Below, piece by piece: positions 1-10,966 of a DNA stretch of 64,000 bases (its first letter is position 1; every line of letters starts with the position of its first letter). The stretch spans positions 6,022,114 through 6,086,113 of the forward strand of contig CM028892.1 in assembly GCA_016801885.1 (NCBI GenBank), read 5' to 3'. The notes beneath the pieces are model-generated. The model was not told the DNA's origin. It was given only the letters and a program-made list of their open reading frames with translations, and did not search any database. The translations under genes and the position numbers were made by a program. This stretch comes from Toxotes chatareus (lineage: Eukaryota; Chordata; Actinopteri; Toxotidae).

Positions 1-250
1 TTGTCAACCAGGAAGTTGTGCCAGGTGTGGGGCATTTTGCGTGGCAGTTGTTCCTCATTTCTGATCTTGCGGTGACGAGCAGAAAGGTGCGGACAGGTGA
101 GCCAGTCATAGGTTCTTTTTTAATAACAACACCCTTCCGTTTGCAGTTCAGTGCACCGTGTTGACAGCCGGTTTACATTCCAGGTCTGTGGGAGAACAGA
201 AACTTCAGTTCCAAGTGTGGCTGCATGTTAATAAATAACTCTCCTTAAAC
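1..250 (+). promoter_or_regulatory. nfkbiz: nfkbiz 5' leader (partial)
   Basis: The 5' UTR region of the nfkbiz-like gene. An in-frame TAA at 236-238 closes the frame just before the chosen ATG. A polypyrimidine stretch ending in ttgcag at 146 looks like a 3' splice site, so the exon carrying the ATG may begin at 147. ACAG|GTGAGC at 96/97 is a possible donor for an upstream exon, but the implied 50-bp intron is very short. The promoter itself is not recognisable and may lie left of the window. Confidence 0.45.
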
Positions 251-3200
251 ATGTTGGATCCGAGAGTGAATGAGACCAGAGGAACGGCCACCAACTTCAG
301 CCCCAATTACAAAGGTCAGTTTTTAAGAAACAGATAAGTTCTAATTTCTAAAGGGAACAAGGTAGATCACCTACTAACTTCTGTGCTGAATTAGTCACAT
401 TATTGACATTAGAGCGCAGGCCAAAAACCTAAAGCTGTTAAGCATTCGAGTTTGGCATTTTTACAGAACATGTCATGTGTAGGGACTATAAAGTGTGGGC
501 GTTTATAATCCCAGTTTGCCCCCAGGAGGGACTGTGGGTTTGAGCCCCATGAAAGGGAAACCTTTTGTTCACAAAAATCTTCCATGGCTACATGTGGAAT
601 CCTTTAAAGAGGATAAACAACTTATCTACTTTTTTTGTGTTCAGTTTAGGTTCCTAACTACATACATTTGTACAGATAACAAGGTTACCTGATATGGTCT
701 GAATTTGCTTCCAGCCAGAGTACAGTGTATGAAATGAGCTTTTTCTTAGTGGTATAAAGCATTTCCACTCCACTACATTTCAGAGAGAGCTGGAGTTGTA
801 CTTGTTAGAAAGTATTTTAACATTAATGCTGCTTTTTTTTTTTTTTCCTCCACAAGACTTTGTTATCACTGGACCCAGGCCACCAGGGTATGTCCAATCT
901 ATGCAGAAGAAAAACACAGTGAAAGAACTGCTAATGATGAAATGCCAGGTTAGTGAACAGGTATTTCAACGTGGCACATGAACAGAGCGAGACAAGTCTG
1001 AGATCAGATAATACAGGTTTTACAGTACGGTTAGAATTTTCTCGAAAATGTGGCAGTCAACAACATTACACATGTTTGTATAAAAAATATGTCAGACTCA
1101 GGGCTTTCTTATGTTAAATAATTTTTTTTTTTATTATTTATGTGTTTTACAACGTGTAAATCAGTGTCTTGTTTGGTTTATGAGGATAGAAAAACTTTGA
1201 GTATGAGGAAGTTCAGAATTTTACTGATACACTTTACTGATACAACAGACAATAAAGTACAGCTTTCCAAGATTAGTATGCAAAGTGTGGGTGTGCATAG
1301 CAGAAGATTACATTTGCACACTTGCACGAATTTGCTCACAATTTTAACTGAAGTAATAGTTTGGAAATGGTTCTCTTTCAGAAAAGGAACTGCTCAGAGG
1401 AGGACAACAATGTGGAGTATAAGTTTAAATCAGCAAAACCTGAAACTTTTGCTGGTGATGTGAGTCCTCGCATGCTGGGCCCTCAAGTACCCCTGAACCC
1501 AAATACCCTCACTCACTTCCCTCCAGCTCAAGACTGTTACATGGCCCAACAGCAAATGCAACATCCAGCTCTGTCCCAGCTCTCTCAGGGCCCAGTGGCT
1601 CCGGCTTGTGAGATCAAAATGTCTTTATTTCACTGGCAAATCCAACAAGAGACGCAGAGAGTTGGAGGAGTTTCTCCTGAGCGGCTGAACGTGCAAGATG
1701 CGGACGGTGACACGTACGTATGGATAAAGTTATTTAGAGCAGCAATTCCCAAACACAGTTTGCAGTATAACTAATGAGGTGAGGTGGATGTATATACTGT
1801 AATTTGCCATTTTCTTTTACACAGGTTTCTGCACATAGCAGTGGCACAAGGTCGACGGGCTCTGGCGTATGTGCTCGCTGCAAAAATGGCTTCATGTGGC
1901 TCTCTGGACATGAAAGAACACAACGGGCAGGTACGCACACTGAGCGAGGGTGTATGTGTTCATCTCACGTAGATACAGCCAACAGATGTCATGTATGCTG
2001 ATGTTCATACTCTTTGTCCACAGACAGCTCTTCAGATAGCTGCTGCTACCAATCAGCACTTAATTGTCCAAGACCTGCTGACACACGGAGCACAGGTCAA
2101 CACTTTTGACTTCTGGGGCCGGTCTCCTTTGCATGTGTGTGCTGAGAAAGGCCACTTTCTCAGCCTGCAGGTAAGATTTCAGTGTTCATCAACACAAGTC
2201 AGTTAGCTGAGGCTGTTTGTGGGTGTAATCCTCATGAGGCTCACTGAATAGTTGATTCTAGATCCCTTGAATTCTTTTTCACACACCTATTTCCATCCAC
2301 AGACCATCTGGAGGACCTTAACAGGGAGTGGGAAACCTATTGACATTGAAATTTTCAATTATGATGGTGAGTGGAGTTTTATCCTACAGAGAACTTGGTG
2401 CAGCTAATTTAAAATGCCTTTGTGTTTAAACAGTATTGTTCTTTGTTGGTAGGTTTAACCCCACTCCATGCAGCAATCTTGTCTCACAACGCTGTCATTA
2501 AACAGCTGAGGTGTCTGGACAACCCTTGCTCATATGTAAAAATGAAGATGGCTCAGAGGAGACAGATGTTTGTTGAATGTATTAAGACTCTTCTGCTCAT
2601 GGGCGCGTCCCACAGCACCAAGGTAACGAAGAGAACTAAGAGAGAGCGTTTGGCTTTCAAATGAACACGACGTTTGTTTGTTTGTGTCGTGGCAGACAGG
2701 AGTCTGCAAAAAGGACCTTGTTCTCATGCATGTTTCTTTGCCTCAGGATCTGAAGAGTGGACGGACTTGTCTTCACATGGCTTCTGAGGAAGCAAATGTG
2801 GAACTGTTGCAAGTTTTCCTTGACCAGCCATATTCACTGTCCCTCGTAAATGTTAAGGTTAGTCATTTTGTTGTAATGAAATTGGACATATCCTGATATA
2901 TTCCGTCTTTTTTTACTGTTAATCAGCCTAAAGCGGGTTCAAAATACACAGACTGCACATTCTCTACACTGCTGTGTCTATATGTTTCAGACATTTAGTG
3001 GAAACACTGCCCTACACATTGCCAGTTCTTTGCAAAATCATTCAACTCAAGTGGAAGCAGTGAAGCTGCTGATGAGGAAAGGAGCAGACCCCGGGATCAG
3101 AAACTCTGAAAATGAGCTTCCGTCTCAGCTGGTGCCTGAGGGACCCATTGGTGAAAAGGTAGGGTGTGAAACAAGGACTAGGTTGTCCTGTTGCATTACT

Positions 3201-3280
3201 CAGATTTGATGAATAACACTGATAATTTGTCTTTTTTTCAGGTGAGGAAGATCCTGAAAGGGAAATATGTCCACGCTTAA
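251..3280 (+). CDS. nfkbiz: NF-kappa-B inhibitor zeta-like (10 coding exons)
   Basis: Atypical nuclear I-kappa-B that binds NF-kappa-B p50 and tunes secondary inflammatory genes. Coding exons: 251-314, 857-948, 1382-1713, 1825-1930, 2024-2170, 2303-2366, 2453-2622, 2747-2857, 2991-3158, 3242-3280. All have GT/AG borders and phases sum to 430 residues plus stop. Exon 2 ends in NTVKELLMMKCQ, resembling the OCA peptide (VKELL core) of mammalian I-kappa-B zeta. Exon 3 has FHWQIQQE and DADGDT leading into FLHIAVAQGRRAL. Exons 4-9 carry about six ankyrin repeats (TPLHAAI, GRTCLHMAS, GNTALHIASS). The C-terminus VRKILKGKYVHA matches the family. At 430 residues it is shorter than the roughly 718-residue human long form, because the long activation region is reduced. 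The alternative NFKBID/BCL3 is less likely because those lack the OCA peptide. Confidence 0.9.
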
Positions 3281-3682
3281 GTGAAGTTCAAAAACACTGT
3301 CAGTCAGACAGTCGCCTCTATCAATGTATTATTTGCCAAAATAAGGCAGATGCTGGTTGTTTCAGTGAAACATGCTAAATTGTTCATTACCATGTAATAC
3401 TCAAGGTGAAGTGATGGTGAATTTTATATATATAAAAATATATATTTAGGGAGAATCATGGGTTCAGACTTGTCTTTTTTGAAATTTTAAAATAGGTTTG
3501 TTTTGTAGAAAAAAGGAATGGAAATGTTATGCTACATATCAAATTTTAGAATAGAAATACCTAACAGTAAAAGTTGTTTCATTTTATTGCGATGTCCATG
3601 TAGTTATGTGTTAGTAATAGAATAGACATGTATTCTCTCACGTGAGATCATTTTGATTATGGTGAGACTTCAGGTGTTGACA

Positions 3683-3699
3683 GGTGATTCTATATCACC
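3683..3699 (+). promoter_or_regulatory. Candidate decay stem-loop in nfkbiz 3' UTR
   Basis: GGTGAT pairs perfectly with ATCACC around the five-base loop TCTAT, which reads UCUAU in RNA and contains UAU. Regnase-1 and Roquin are known to recognise short stems with small pyrimidine-purine-pyrimidine loops, and NFKBIZ is an established target in mammals. The structure is seen. The function is inferred. Confidence 0.4.
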
Positions 3700-3828
3700 A
3701 AATTTTTTTTTTTTGAGTGTTTGTATATGTTTTAGTTGGAGAACTGATATTCTGACTGCATTATTAACCACATTTTGTTGTTAAATTTACAGTACACGTT
3801 AACTGTGCTTTGTGGGTGTCTGATTTTC

Positions 3829-3834
3829 AATAAA
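3829..3834 (+). terminator. nfkbiz polyadenylation signal
   Basis: Canonical AATAAA about 550 bp after the nfkbiz stop codon, in an A-rich context. This is the only strong signal before the next repeat element. Confidence 0.7.
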
Positions 3835-3916
3835 AAAGATACATAAAGACGTGGAAAAGCTGAACTGGAGTTTTATTTAATCCACCGGGGACACCGGGTG
3901 CTGTAAGCTATTTCAG

Positions 3917-3931
3917 CCAGCAGAGGGCACT
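3917..3931 (+). promoter_or_regulatory. CTCF core-like motif
   Basis: CCAGCAGAGGGCACT fits the vertebrate CTCF core consensus CCASYAGRKGGCRSY at every position. It lies between the nfkbiz polyadenylation site and the putative farp1 promoter, a sensible place for an insulator or loop anchor. Similar strings occur inside some fish repeats, and a LINE-like tail follows directly, so the site may be repeat-derived. Confidence 0.45.
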
Positions 3932-3934
3932 GCT

Positions 3935-4322
3935 GTTGCAGCTTCAGATGAGACAGAGTGGACTTAAGTGGACACCAATAGCAAACAGAGGCAGTTCTGA
4001 CACATGGACAAGTGGTTTACACGGACCCTCATTTCCCTACAATAGACTATGTTACATCAACATAATTCAGCTCTGTATTAACGCTCCTGTGGACATTACT
4101 GCATTACCATCTCTTTGCACTACGTCTACTTTGCAACATTGCACATTATTATTATTTGTACAGACTGTTTCTTCCTCTTAGTACTTCTTTCTTTTATTTA
4201 GTATGTTTCAGTAGTTTTCTATGGGACTTATCAGTCCAGTTCTTCTGTTTGCACCAGCAACACCACGTCAAACTCCTTGTATGTGTAACATACCTGGCAA
4301 TAAAGTGTTTCTGATTCTTATG
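3935..4322 (+). mobile_element. LINE-type 3' tail fragment
   Basis: The stretch ends in CTTGTATGTGT...CTGGCAATAAAG followed by TTTCTGATTCTTA, and contains TTTGCACTAC and TTGCACATTATTATT. These are typical of the 3' ends of fish L2/Rex-like LINEs, where a polyadenylation-like motif precedes a short terminal repeat. No reverse transcriptase coding remains. Family assignment is from general familiarity with fish genomes. Confidence 0.5.
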
Positions 4323-4439
4323 AGTTGATTATTATTTACATATATTTATATTTTGTCTATATAATCCGAGTCTGCAAAATAAATAGCAATGAAAGCTGTC
4401 AATTAAATTTGCCTCCAAGTGGAGTAATTGTAAATTCGC

Positions 4440-4783
4440 CACAAAACGTCAATTTTCCCAAACCACCGTGAGATGGTACTGTGGAGCCGTCCTGGTCGCA
4501 CCTCCCCTGCGCCTGACGCTGTAGTGCCGGGGTGCCTGTGCTGGAGGCGGTGTGTCGCTCTTCATTGTTTCGGTGGAAAGCCCGATGCACGGTTTCCCAC
4601 ATTTGTTTCAATGGCTACCGCACAGAAACCACGTCCCACCTGAGAGGGAGCGGTTCAGCTGCGAGCAGAGGCGCACCAAACCAGAACCGAGCCGCAGTAC
4701 CGCGCTGTGTGGGGTTTACCGTGCGCGCTGGAGATAAACGCTCTTACTGACGGACAGTCTGTGGATCCTGAGGAAAGAAGGGG
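4440..4783 (+). promoter_or_regulatory. farp1: Putative farp1 promoter and first non-coding exon
   Basis: A locally CpG-rich block in otherwise AT-rich DNA, ending at a good donor GGGG|GTAAGG at 4783/4784. No open frame links to a known protein, so it is best read as a 5' UTR exon joined to the acceptor at 9443/9444 before the farp1 start codon. The transcription start cannot be placed from sequence, and no TATA box is obvious. Confidence 0.5.
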
Positions 4784-7700
4784 GTAAGGAAATCATGCTC
4801 TCCGGATTATAAAGCGAGGTTACACGTAGCCTTTCTGGTCTTCCTTGCACCGTGAGCGCTTGTGCTGAGATATACCCAGATTTAGTGTCATATGCGCTTC
4901 CAGTTATCAGACTAAACGCGTTGGCTTCTTCAGGCAATAGTGCGTGATGTTTGATGAGCCAGATATCTTAAGTAGAAGCTCGCTTCCATTACAACCAGCC
5001 TGTTCATTTTCCTAATCGGCTGAGCTTTAGGAGGTCCAGCAGAGCTTATTTTACTGTGAGCTTAATCATAGACAAGCGCAGCCTCCTATGGGCTTTAAAC
5101 ATTTGCATGTATTTCAACATGTATATTTACATAACTTACAGTTTTGTAGTTTTAACCGGCAAAGACCTTTTTTCCGTTTATCTTTAATATTTTGGATTTT
5201 TCCATCTTATTACCGTCTGTTTTGTGGTAATCACATGTTTCTGTTCATCAAACCCTACAATGGCCTTAGCTTGTCATTGTTAAAACGTTGCCCCTTGCAT
5301 TACATTAATAATGAGTAGTACACACAGTCTCTTGTGTGTGAGTAGGTTTCCTTAACCTACTGACACCTTTGCTCTGGCCTAAAGGATTACTCTGCTAACC
5401 TACATTCGGGGGCTTGCACTGTGCCAACTGTACTTTGTTATGTGTGTGTCTTTAAGTGTGCTTTATTTCGGTGCTTGTCTGTTTTATTTTTTTGACAAAG
5501 GTGCTGAGTCTATCAGTCCTCCTCTTTGCTTGGTATTGTCAGGGTTAAAACCTTGACCCATCACCCCATCGCCTGGAGAATGTATGCATGGCACCTATTA
5601 GGTGTCAAACAAATCCCTTTCCTTTATTGATCTCTGGAGGGGGGGCACTCTCTCTGCCCCCCCGCCTCCTCCCTTCAGCATCAGGTCAGAGCACGGGGTC
5701 AGTGGGGAACCCATGTTCAGCATTGTCTTGCTCACAGGCTCTTCATTTTGCTAATGGCTGGTGGAGCATGGTGTTGTGGTCTAAGCAGCATCTGCCAAAT
5801 CATTAAGCTGCCCTGTTGCTCATTCATCTCACTTTTGGAATCAATATCATAGCCACAAAACCAGTAGAATCGGCTTTTACTGTCTCCTTTCTTGCACATG
5901 CACAGCCTCACAATAGAAATTTTCCTGAGGCCTGTAGAGCAGCTTAATGGTTCCACGAGTCGAGAGTGTCACCTTGACAAAATGTGGTATCAAGCGCAGC
6001 CATTGATCTACCAAGGTCCATGGGAGTAAGCTTGCTGTGTTGTAGTCTTGATCTGGCTCTCGTCTGTGCTTGTCAGGTTGTAGTTAACACGCCTAGGTGT
6101 CATTTTTCGGTTGAGCCTGATACTGTAGAGTCAGTGTCTGCTTTTTTTGTTCATGACAGTCAAAGGAAATTAATCATCAGCATTTTTTTAAAATTCAAGT
6201 GCATGTTTTTTGTTTGAGGAGATTTTTTAAAGAAAAAAATGAATATTTGCTGGTTTTCTTGTTCTGCAGTTTTTAAGTGAATATAGTCAGCAAAAAAACA
6301 GCATTTTTAAACCTGCTTTCCTACAAAATAATGATCAGTTTAATTTTTAAGAAGATGATTATTTTTTACAGCATTATATAGATTAATATCAGCACTGCTA
6401 CACGCTTAGTTTGGTTAGCTTTGCAGTGTAGCTGTGAAACCCACTGTGTCATACAGTAGTAATATCCATCACATCCTTTTTTAGGTAGTTTCAGCTTGTG
6501 ACCCCTGATCCTTTTTTATATCACAGTTTCTGTATTTTTAAACTATTTTTTGCCTGTTATGCAACAGCCATTTGAATATTCTTGCCCTTTTTATGTAATG
6601 TCAGATTTTTATGGCTTATTTTCCCTTCATCATGCAGTATGTGCTGTCTTGATTTATTTGAAAAATAGAGCTAATTCTTAATAACAAAAGTATGAAAAAC
6701 ACATTTATAATCTCTTAGTGCTTGTATAACCTCCTCTGCAGATGCACTTGTATACACACACTCACATCCGATTCCCAGGGCCTGGCTTCCCTCTCACAAA
6801 CTCTTGGGAAACTTTCAACTAACACCAGTTCAAAGGCTGGTTGAGAGGCCTTGGACCCGCAGAGTTAAAGCCCCACTGCTTGAAGCTCCCACAGTAGCGT
6901 CCTTTGTGCCTGTGTGACCAGCTCGCTCTGTATTCCTCTCTTGCTCAACTAACTCCAAGTATAATCCTCCCAGCCCCTACTGAGGAGATGATGAAACCTC
7001 TGCTTCCAAACTTCCACTCTTTAGATTTATGCAATTGTGAAACTAATCCAAAATAGGAGAGAACGCTAAATTTACAGCCAGTGTGTTATTCTCAAGCTCT
7101 TAAATCAGTCTAGTCAGCATTTATGGTTTTGTTTATAACAGAAAACTCATTAAAAGAGCTGTGGAAGTAGCTGTACTGTGTCTTGGTTCCTTGTAGGCTT
7201 CTTGTTGATGAGTTTGTGCTGAGAGAGTGATGTGCAGGCAGCAGACCATCGCTGCTGTTTGCAGAATATGATTTACTGATGTTTGTCAGGGTAATTGGCA
7301 CCTGCCTGTTAGAGGATGATTAGGCAGTGCTGTAAAACTGGCTCTGAGCTGGCTTTGAAGTGGAGTAACAAGAAGGTAACCTTAAGTGAGCGAGCCCAGG
7401 GTTTCAAATTCAGATTATTCAAGCACTGAAATAACTAAAGCTCATGAAGGACGACCTCTCTGTCTCCGTCCTTGTTAGTCAAATACTCTCCCAAACGGAG
7501 CTACTAATAATCAACCGTGCAGAGCTTTCATTTCACAGCAGCAGGGAAGTAGCACACAAATGAATGTTCCCACAGGTGTAATGAGTAACCTGAATGTCAG
7601 GTCCCTTTATTGTCAGGTCACTTCCTTGGCGGGGCTCCAGTTTCCAGTTCCAGCTTTTGTCACTGAGGTGAAGAGAGGTGCTGGTTTGTGTGTGTGCAGG

Positions 7701-9443
7701 TGGAGGGATTAGGAAAAGATAATGTCTTCTCTGTGTCTGTGTCTTTCATACAGCCTTGCTGTTAAGCACCCTGGTGAATTCTGGGGACAAAAGGTTTGTT
7801 CAGTTCTCACCTCAGTATCAAAAGAGTTGATTAGGTGTGAGAGGACAAAGGGAAACCAACAAAAAGCTGTCTTTAGAAGGTTTTTTTGTGCAAATAAAGA
7901 ACACTGCATGTTAAAGTTTTGTTGATTGATTTACAAAAAAGATGTCTGTCCTTGGCCACTTTCACACTGAGGTCACAGGTCAGCTCCAGGCCATTCCCTG
8001 ACTGTGTTCCACATCCAGGTCTCCTCCTTCAGATCAGTTTTCTTTATTTTGATTAATGGTTTCAGCTCTGCTCTGCACACTGAGCCTGCTCCTTCTTCTG
8101 AGAGTTGATGGTGCACAGAGACTTTGCTGTAAATGTCCCGTCTTAAGCTTGCAGAGAAAAGCAACCAGCGCTCAAGTGGATTTGAGGATAGTCTGCAGAA
8201 GCCTGCAAATTATACACCGGGTTTATTCTCCAAATTTGGACCAAAGAAGGCTGTGTTTCCCAGGCACATTTAGAGGACACTTTAGAATCAGACAGCCCCA
8301 TCAACCTGTTAACATACATTTATTTGGACTTGAAATAAGGACCTTACATTGGATATTGGAATCTCACAGATTCTTTGTTTATTTTCCATTGTCCCGTACA
8401 CTACCAATCAACTCAGTCACTTTTAAAAACTAAGGGGGCCTTTGAAGACGGTTTTAAATATTGGATTATTTATCAAAACAGCTGTTTGTGTGTGCCGGGG
8501 CAGTTCAGCTGTGTGTGAACCTCATCCCTGCTCTATCTTCTAAAACATTCCTCAGCCCTGATGTCACAGAGCGTCTGAGAGGATATTTATTGTCTGAGTT
8601 TGAGGTTTATCAAGTGTGCAGTGGAGGTGGGGGGCACCGAAAAGTTTGTGTGTGTGTGTGTCTATGTTTGAGTCTGAAAGAAGAGAAGGGGGTGGGGGGG
8701 GGGGGGTGCCTTTGTGTGTTCCCAGACCGTATCTCATCTGCCCTACTTGTGGAGCTTTGATTCAAGTCTGAACTGGTCTTAGACAGAGCTCTGTGTTTGG
8801 TTTGTAGGAAATGCAGTAAATCCCACCTGCAAGTGCTGTAGCTGGAATAAGTGTGTACATGTGAGCATCTAGCAAGGTGTGACACATGTCCGTCAGCTGC
8901 TTTGTGCTGACTAAAGGTCTTGTGGTTTTTACACCGTGCAAGGCCAATTTAACCTAGACTGAATAAATGTGGTGGGACTTTTTGAAAATTTTTTTAACTA
9001 ATTTACCACAAATTTTCCCTCATGGCAAAGTTTCATTCATTACCACAACAGAGGCTTTTAGTTTCTAATAAATCTGAGGCATATTTTAGACAATTTATAC
9101 CGGAAAGCAACTTTTAATCTTCATTCAGGAAAGGCATTTGACAATCCCCACAAAAGTAAAATTCACTCTCACTAGGAAATTGTGTATATAAATTTACCAT
9201 CACACAGGATGTAATGTAACTGTGCTATTTAGGATGAGTGCCTGTGTAAAAACTTGGATGTTGGAGTAAATGACTGACTCTTCAAGCTTTAAACTGTCTA
9301 CTATGTATTTAAGACGCCAAAAATCCAAAATACCCCAAATCACAGACTGAAGAGATTGTTGGCTTTGCTGGTTTGAAGCACATTAAAAAAACACAAACCT
9401 CAAATTTTGAGTGAAACTAACTTTCCTTTCCTTTCTCCTCTAG
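4784..9443 (+). other. Putative farp1 intron 1 (non-coding)
   Basis: About 4.7 kb of AT-rich DNA with T-runs and no frame showing a known family. It holds a short TG repeat near 8648-8661 and a G-run at 8691-8706. A signal-peptide-like frame near 8056 was examined and rejected. Confidence 0.5.
8691..8706 (+). repeat. G-rich run
   Basis: A run of guanines interrupted by a single T, following a short TG tract. It could form a G-quadruplex, but it may also be plain slippage-prone low-complexity DNA. Confidence 0.6.
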
Positions 9444-9497
9444 ACGTGAACAGAGGCCCCTGTTGCTCGAGAGCGCCTCACTGTAGCGTCTGTCACC

Positions 9498-10908
9498 ATG
9501 GTGGAACCAGCTGACAGGCCGTCTACAGCCGGACAGAGGCTGGGTGCCCCTGAGAGTTTTGGGGTGTCCACCTTGGAGCCAGGCCTGCGTCCTCCTGCCC
9601 AGCCTCCAGGGAGACAGGTCTCCATACGGGTTCAGATGCTTGACGACGTACAGGAAGTCTTCCAGATATCAGTGAGTTATATGTGTGTGTGTGTGTGTCT
9701 GGTCCTGTTTTTGCAATATTAATATTGCTCTAAAATCTTAGCAAAATATAAGAGAAGCAGTTGTGGGGTGAGAGTGGTGTCCTGAGGGTTCACGTGAGCT
9801 CCCTCATCTGCTCGGGTTCTCTGTGTGCATGTCCATCTATTTATCTAAGGATTTGTCCATCTGTCTATCTGTCTCCCCTATTAATACACCTCCCGCTGCA
9901 GCTCCACATTAATGACTGATGCAAATCTTCCAAAAAAAGGTGTAACAAAACCCAAGAGTTGAGGCTTATCTGTGGGAATATTCAAATGTTCATTTTCCTG
10001 TGTGTTTATTCAGTCCCTCAGCTGTTTGTGGCTGCAAGAGGATGGCTCAATGTGTTCCATTCACCTTGAGCCATATCTCACATCTCCACTTCCTGGAGAT
10101 ACACAGGAAGTGGGATAGAGGCCAGCTTCCTGTCTAAGCACACCACACCTACAGATCCCTGATTCTGCCTCATAGTCAGAAACACACACTGCAGCTTTTA
10201 TTCCCTTTCTGTGTCTGTCTCTCTCTAATTCTCATCTGCAGCCTCAATCCTTCCCATTATTATCTTCTCGTTGCCATTCTCTCATTAACACACTTATACA
10301 AACATACATAACTGTAAAGTGTTTTTAGATTCTAGTCAGTATTCGTCCTGATAAGGCATCTAAAGTGTTTGCATGTGTTTTGAATCTCTGCAAATTTGTC
10401 TGTGAGCTCGAGCATGTCAAGAGTGTGTGCTTGCATATAAGTGGGTCTGAGATGTTTGTCCACAGCGGCTCTCTGACTTCCTAATGCTGTTTAGAGAAAG
10501 AGGTCCTCTGAGAGGGCTGCTCTGCGAGCGAGCTTTAATGACATCGGTGCTGTGGTGCTTTGGTATGTCATCTCTGTGGGGGTGTAGCCTTGGTTTCTGA
10601 ATTAATGTCTGCACCGAGCTGACAGAGAGTTTGGTTTCATGCCCTCCTCAGTGGTTTGCATGCCTTTAGAAAACTGCAGCTGCTGTTTCATAAGCTTAAA
10701 ATTTGGGGAGTTTTTTTGTGATGAAATTGAGAAAGAATCCAGATAAGAGCCACTGTCTCAGCTGGCTTGTCGAACATCCAGAGCTGCCAGTTCATGGAGC
10801 CGTAATTGGCTCTCGCAAAAATGCCAAGAATGTATGTGGTGGCTAGTGTGTCAGTGCCTGAGGATGTGTCTGTGGCTGAGTGGATGGTTTGACAGAGGGC
10901 TGGGCTCC

Positions 10909-10966
<58 letters not shown>

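Larger units (their letters stand above)
3281..3850 (+). promoter_or_regulatory. nfkbiz: nfkbiz 3' UTR
   Basis: An AT-rich untranslated tail ending near the polyadenylation signal at 3829. It contains a palindromic TTTATATATATAAA-type tract around 3422-3436 and a perfect 6-bp stem-loop at 3683-3699. Family knowledge: mammalian NFKBIZ mRNA is unstable and is controlled by stem-loop-binding decay factors through its 3' UTR. That this UTR acts the same way is inference. Confidence 0.7.

Noticed and set aside
8056..8433. A 125-codon plus-strand frame with a signal-peptide-like start (leucine run then VDGA)
   Set aside because: No family motif, no splice partners and biased low-complexity surroundings in the farp1 intron. 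A hydrophobic start alone is not evidence.
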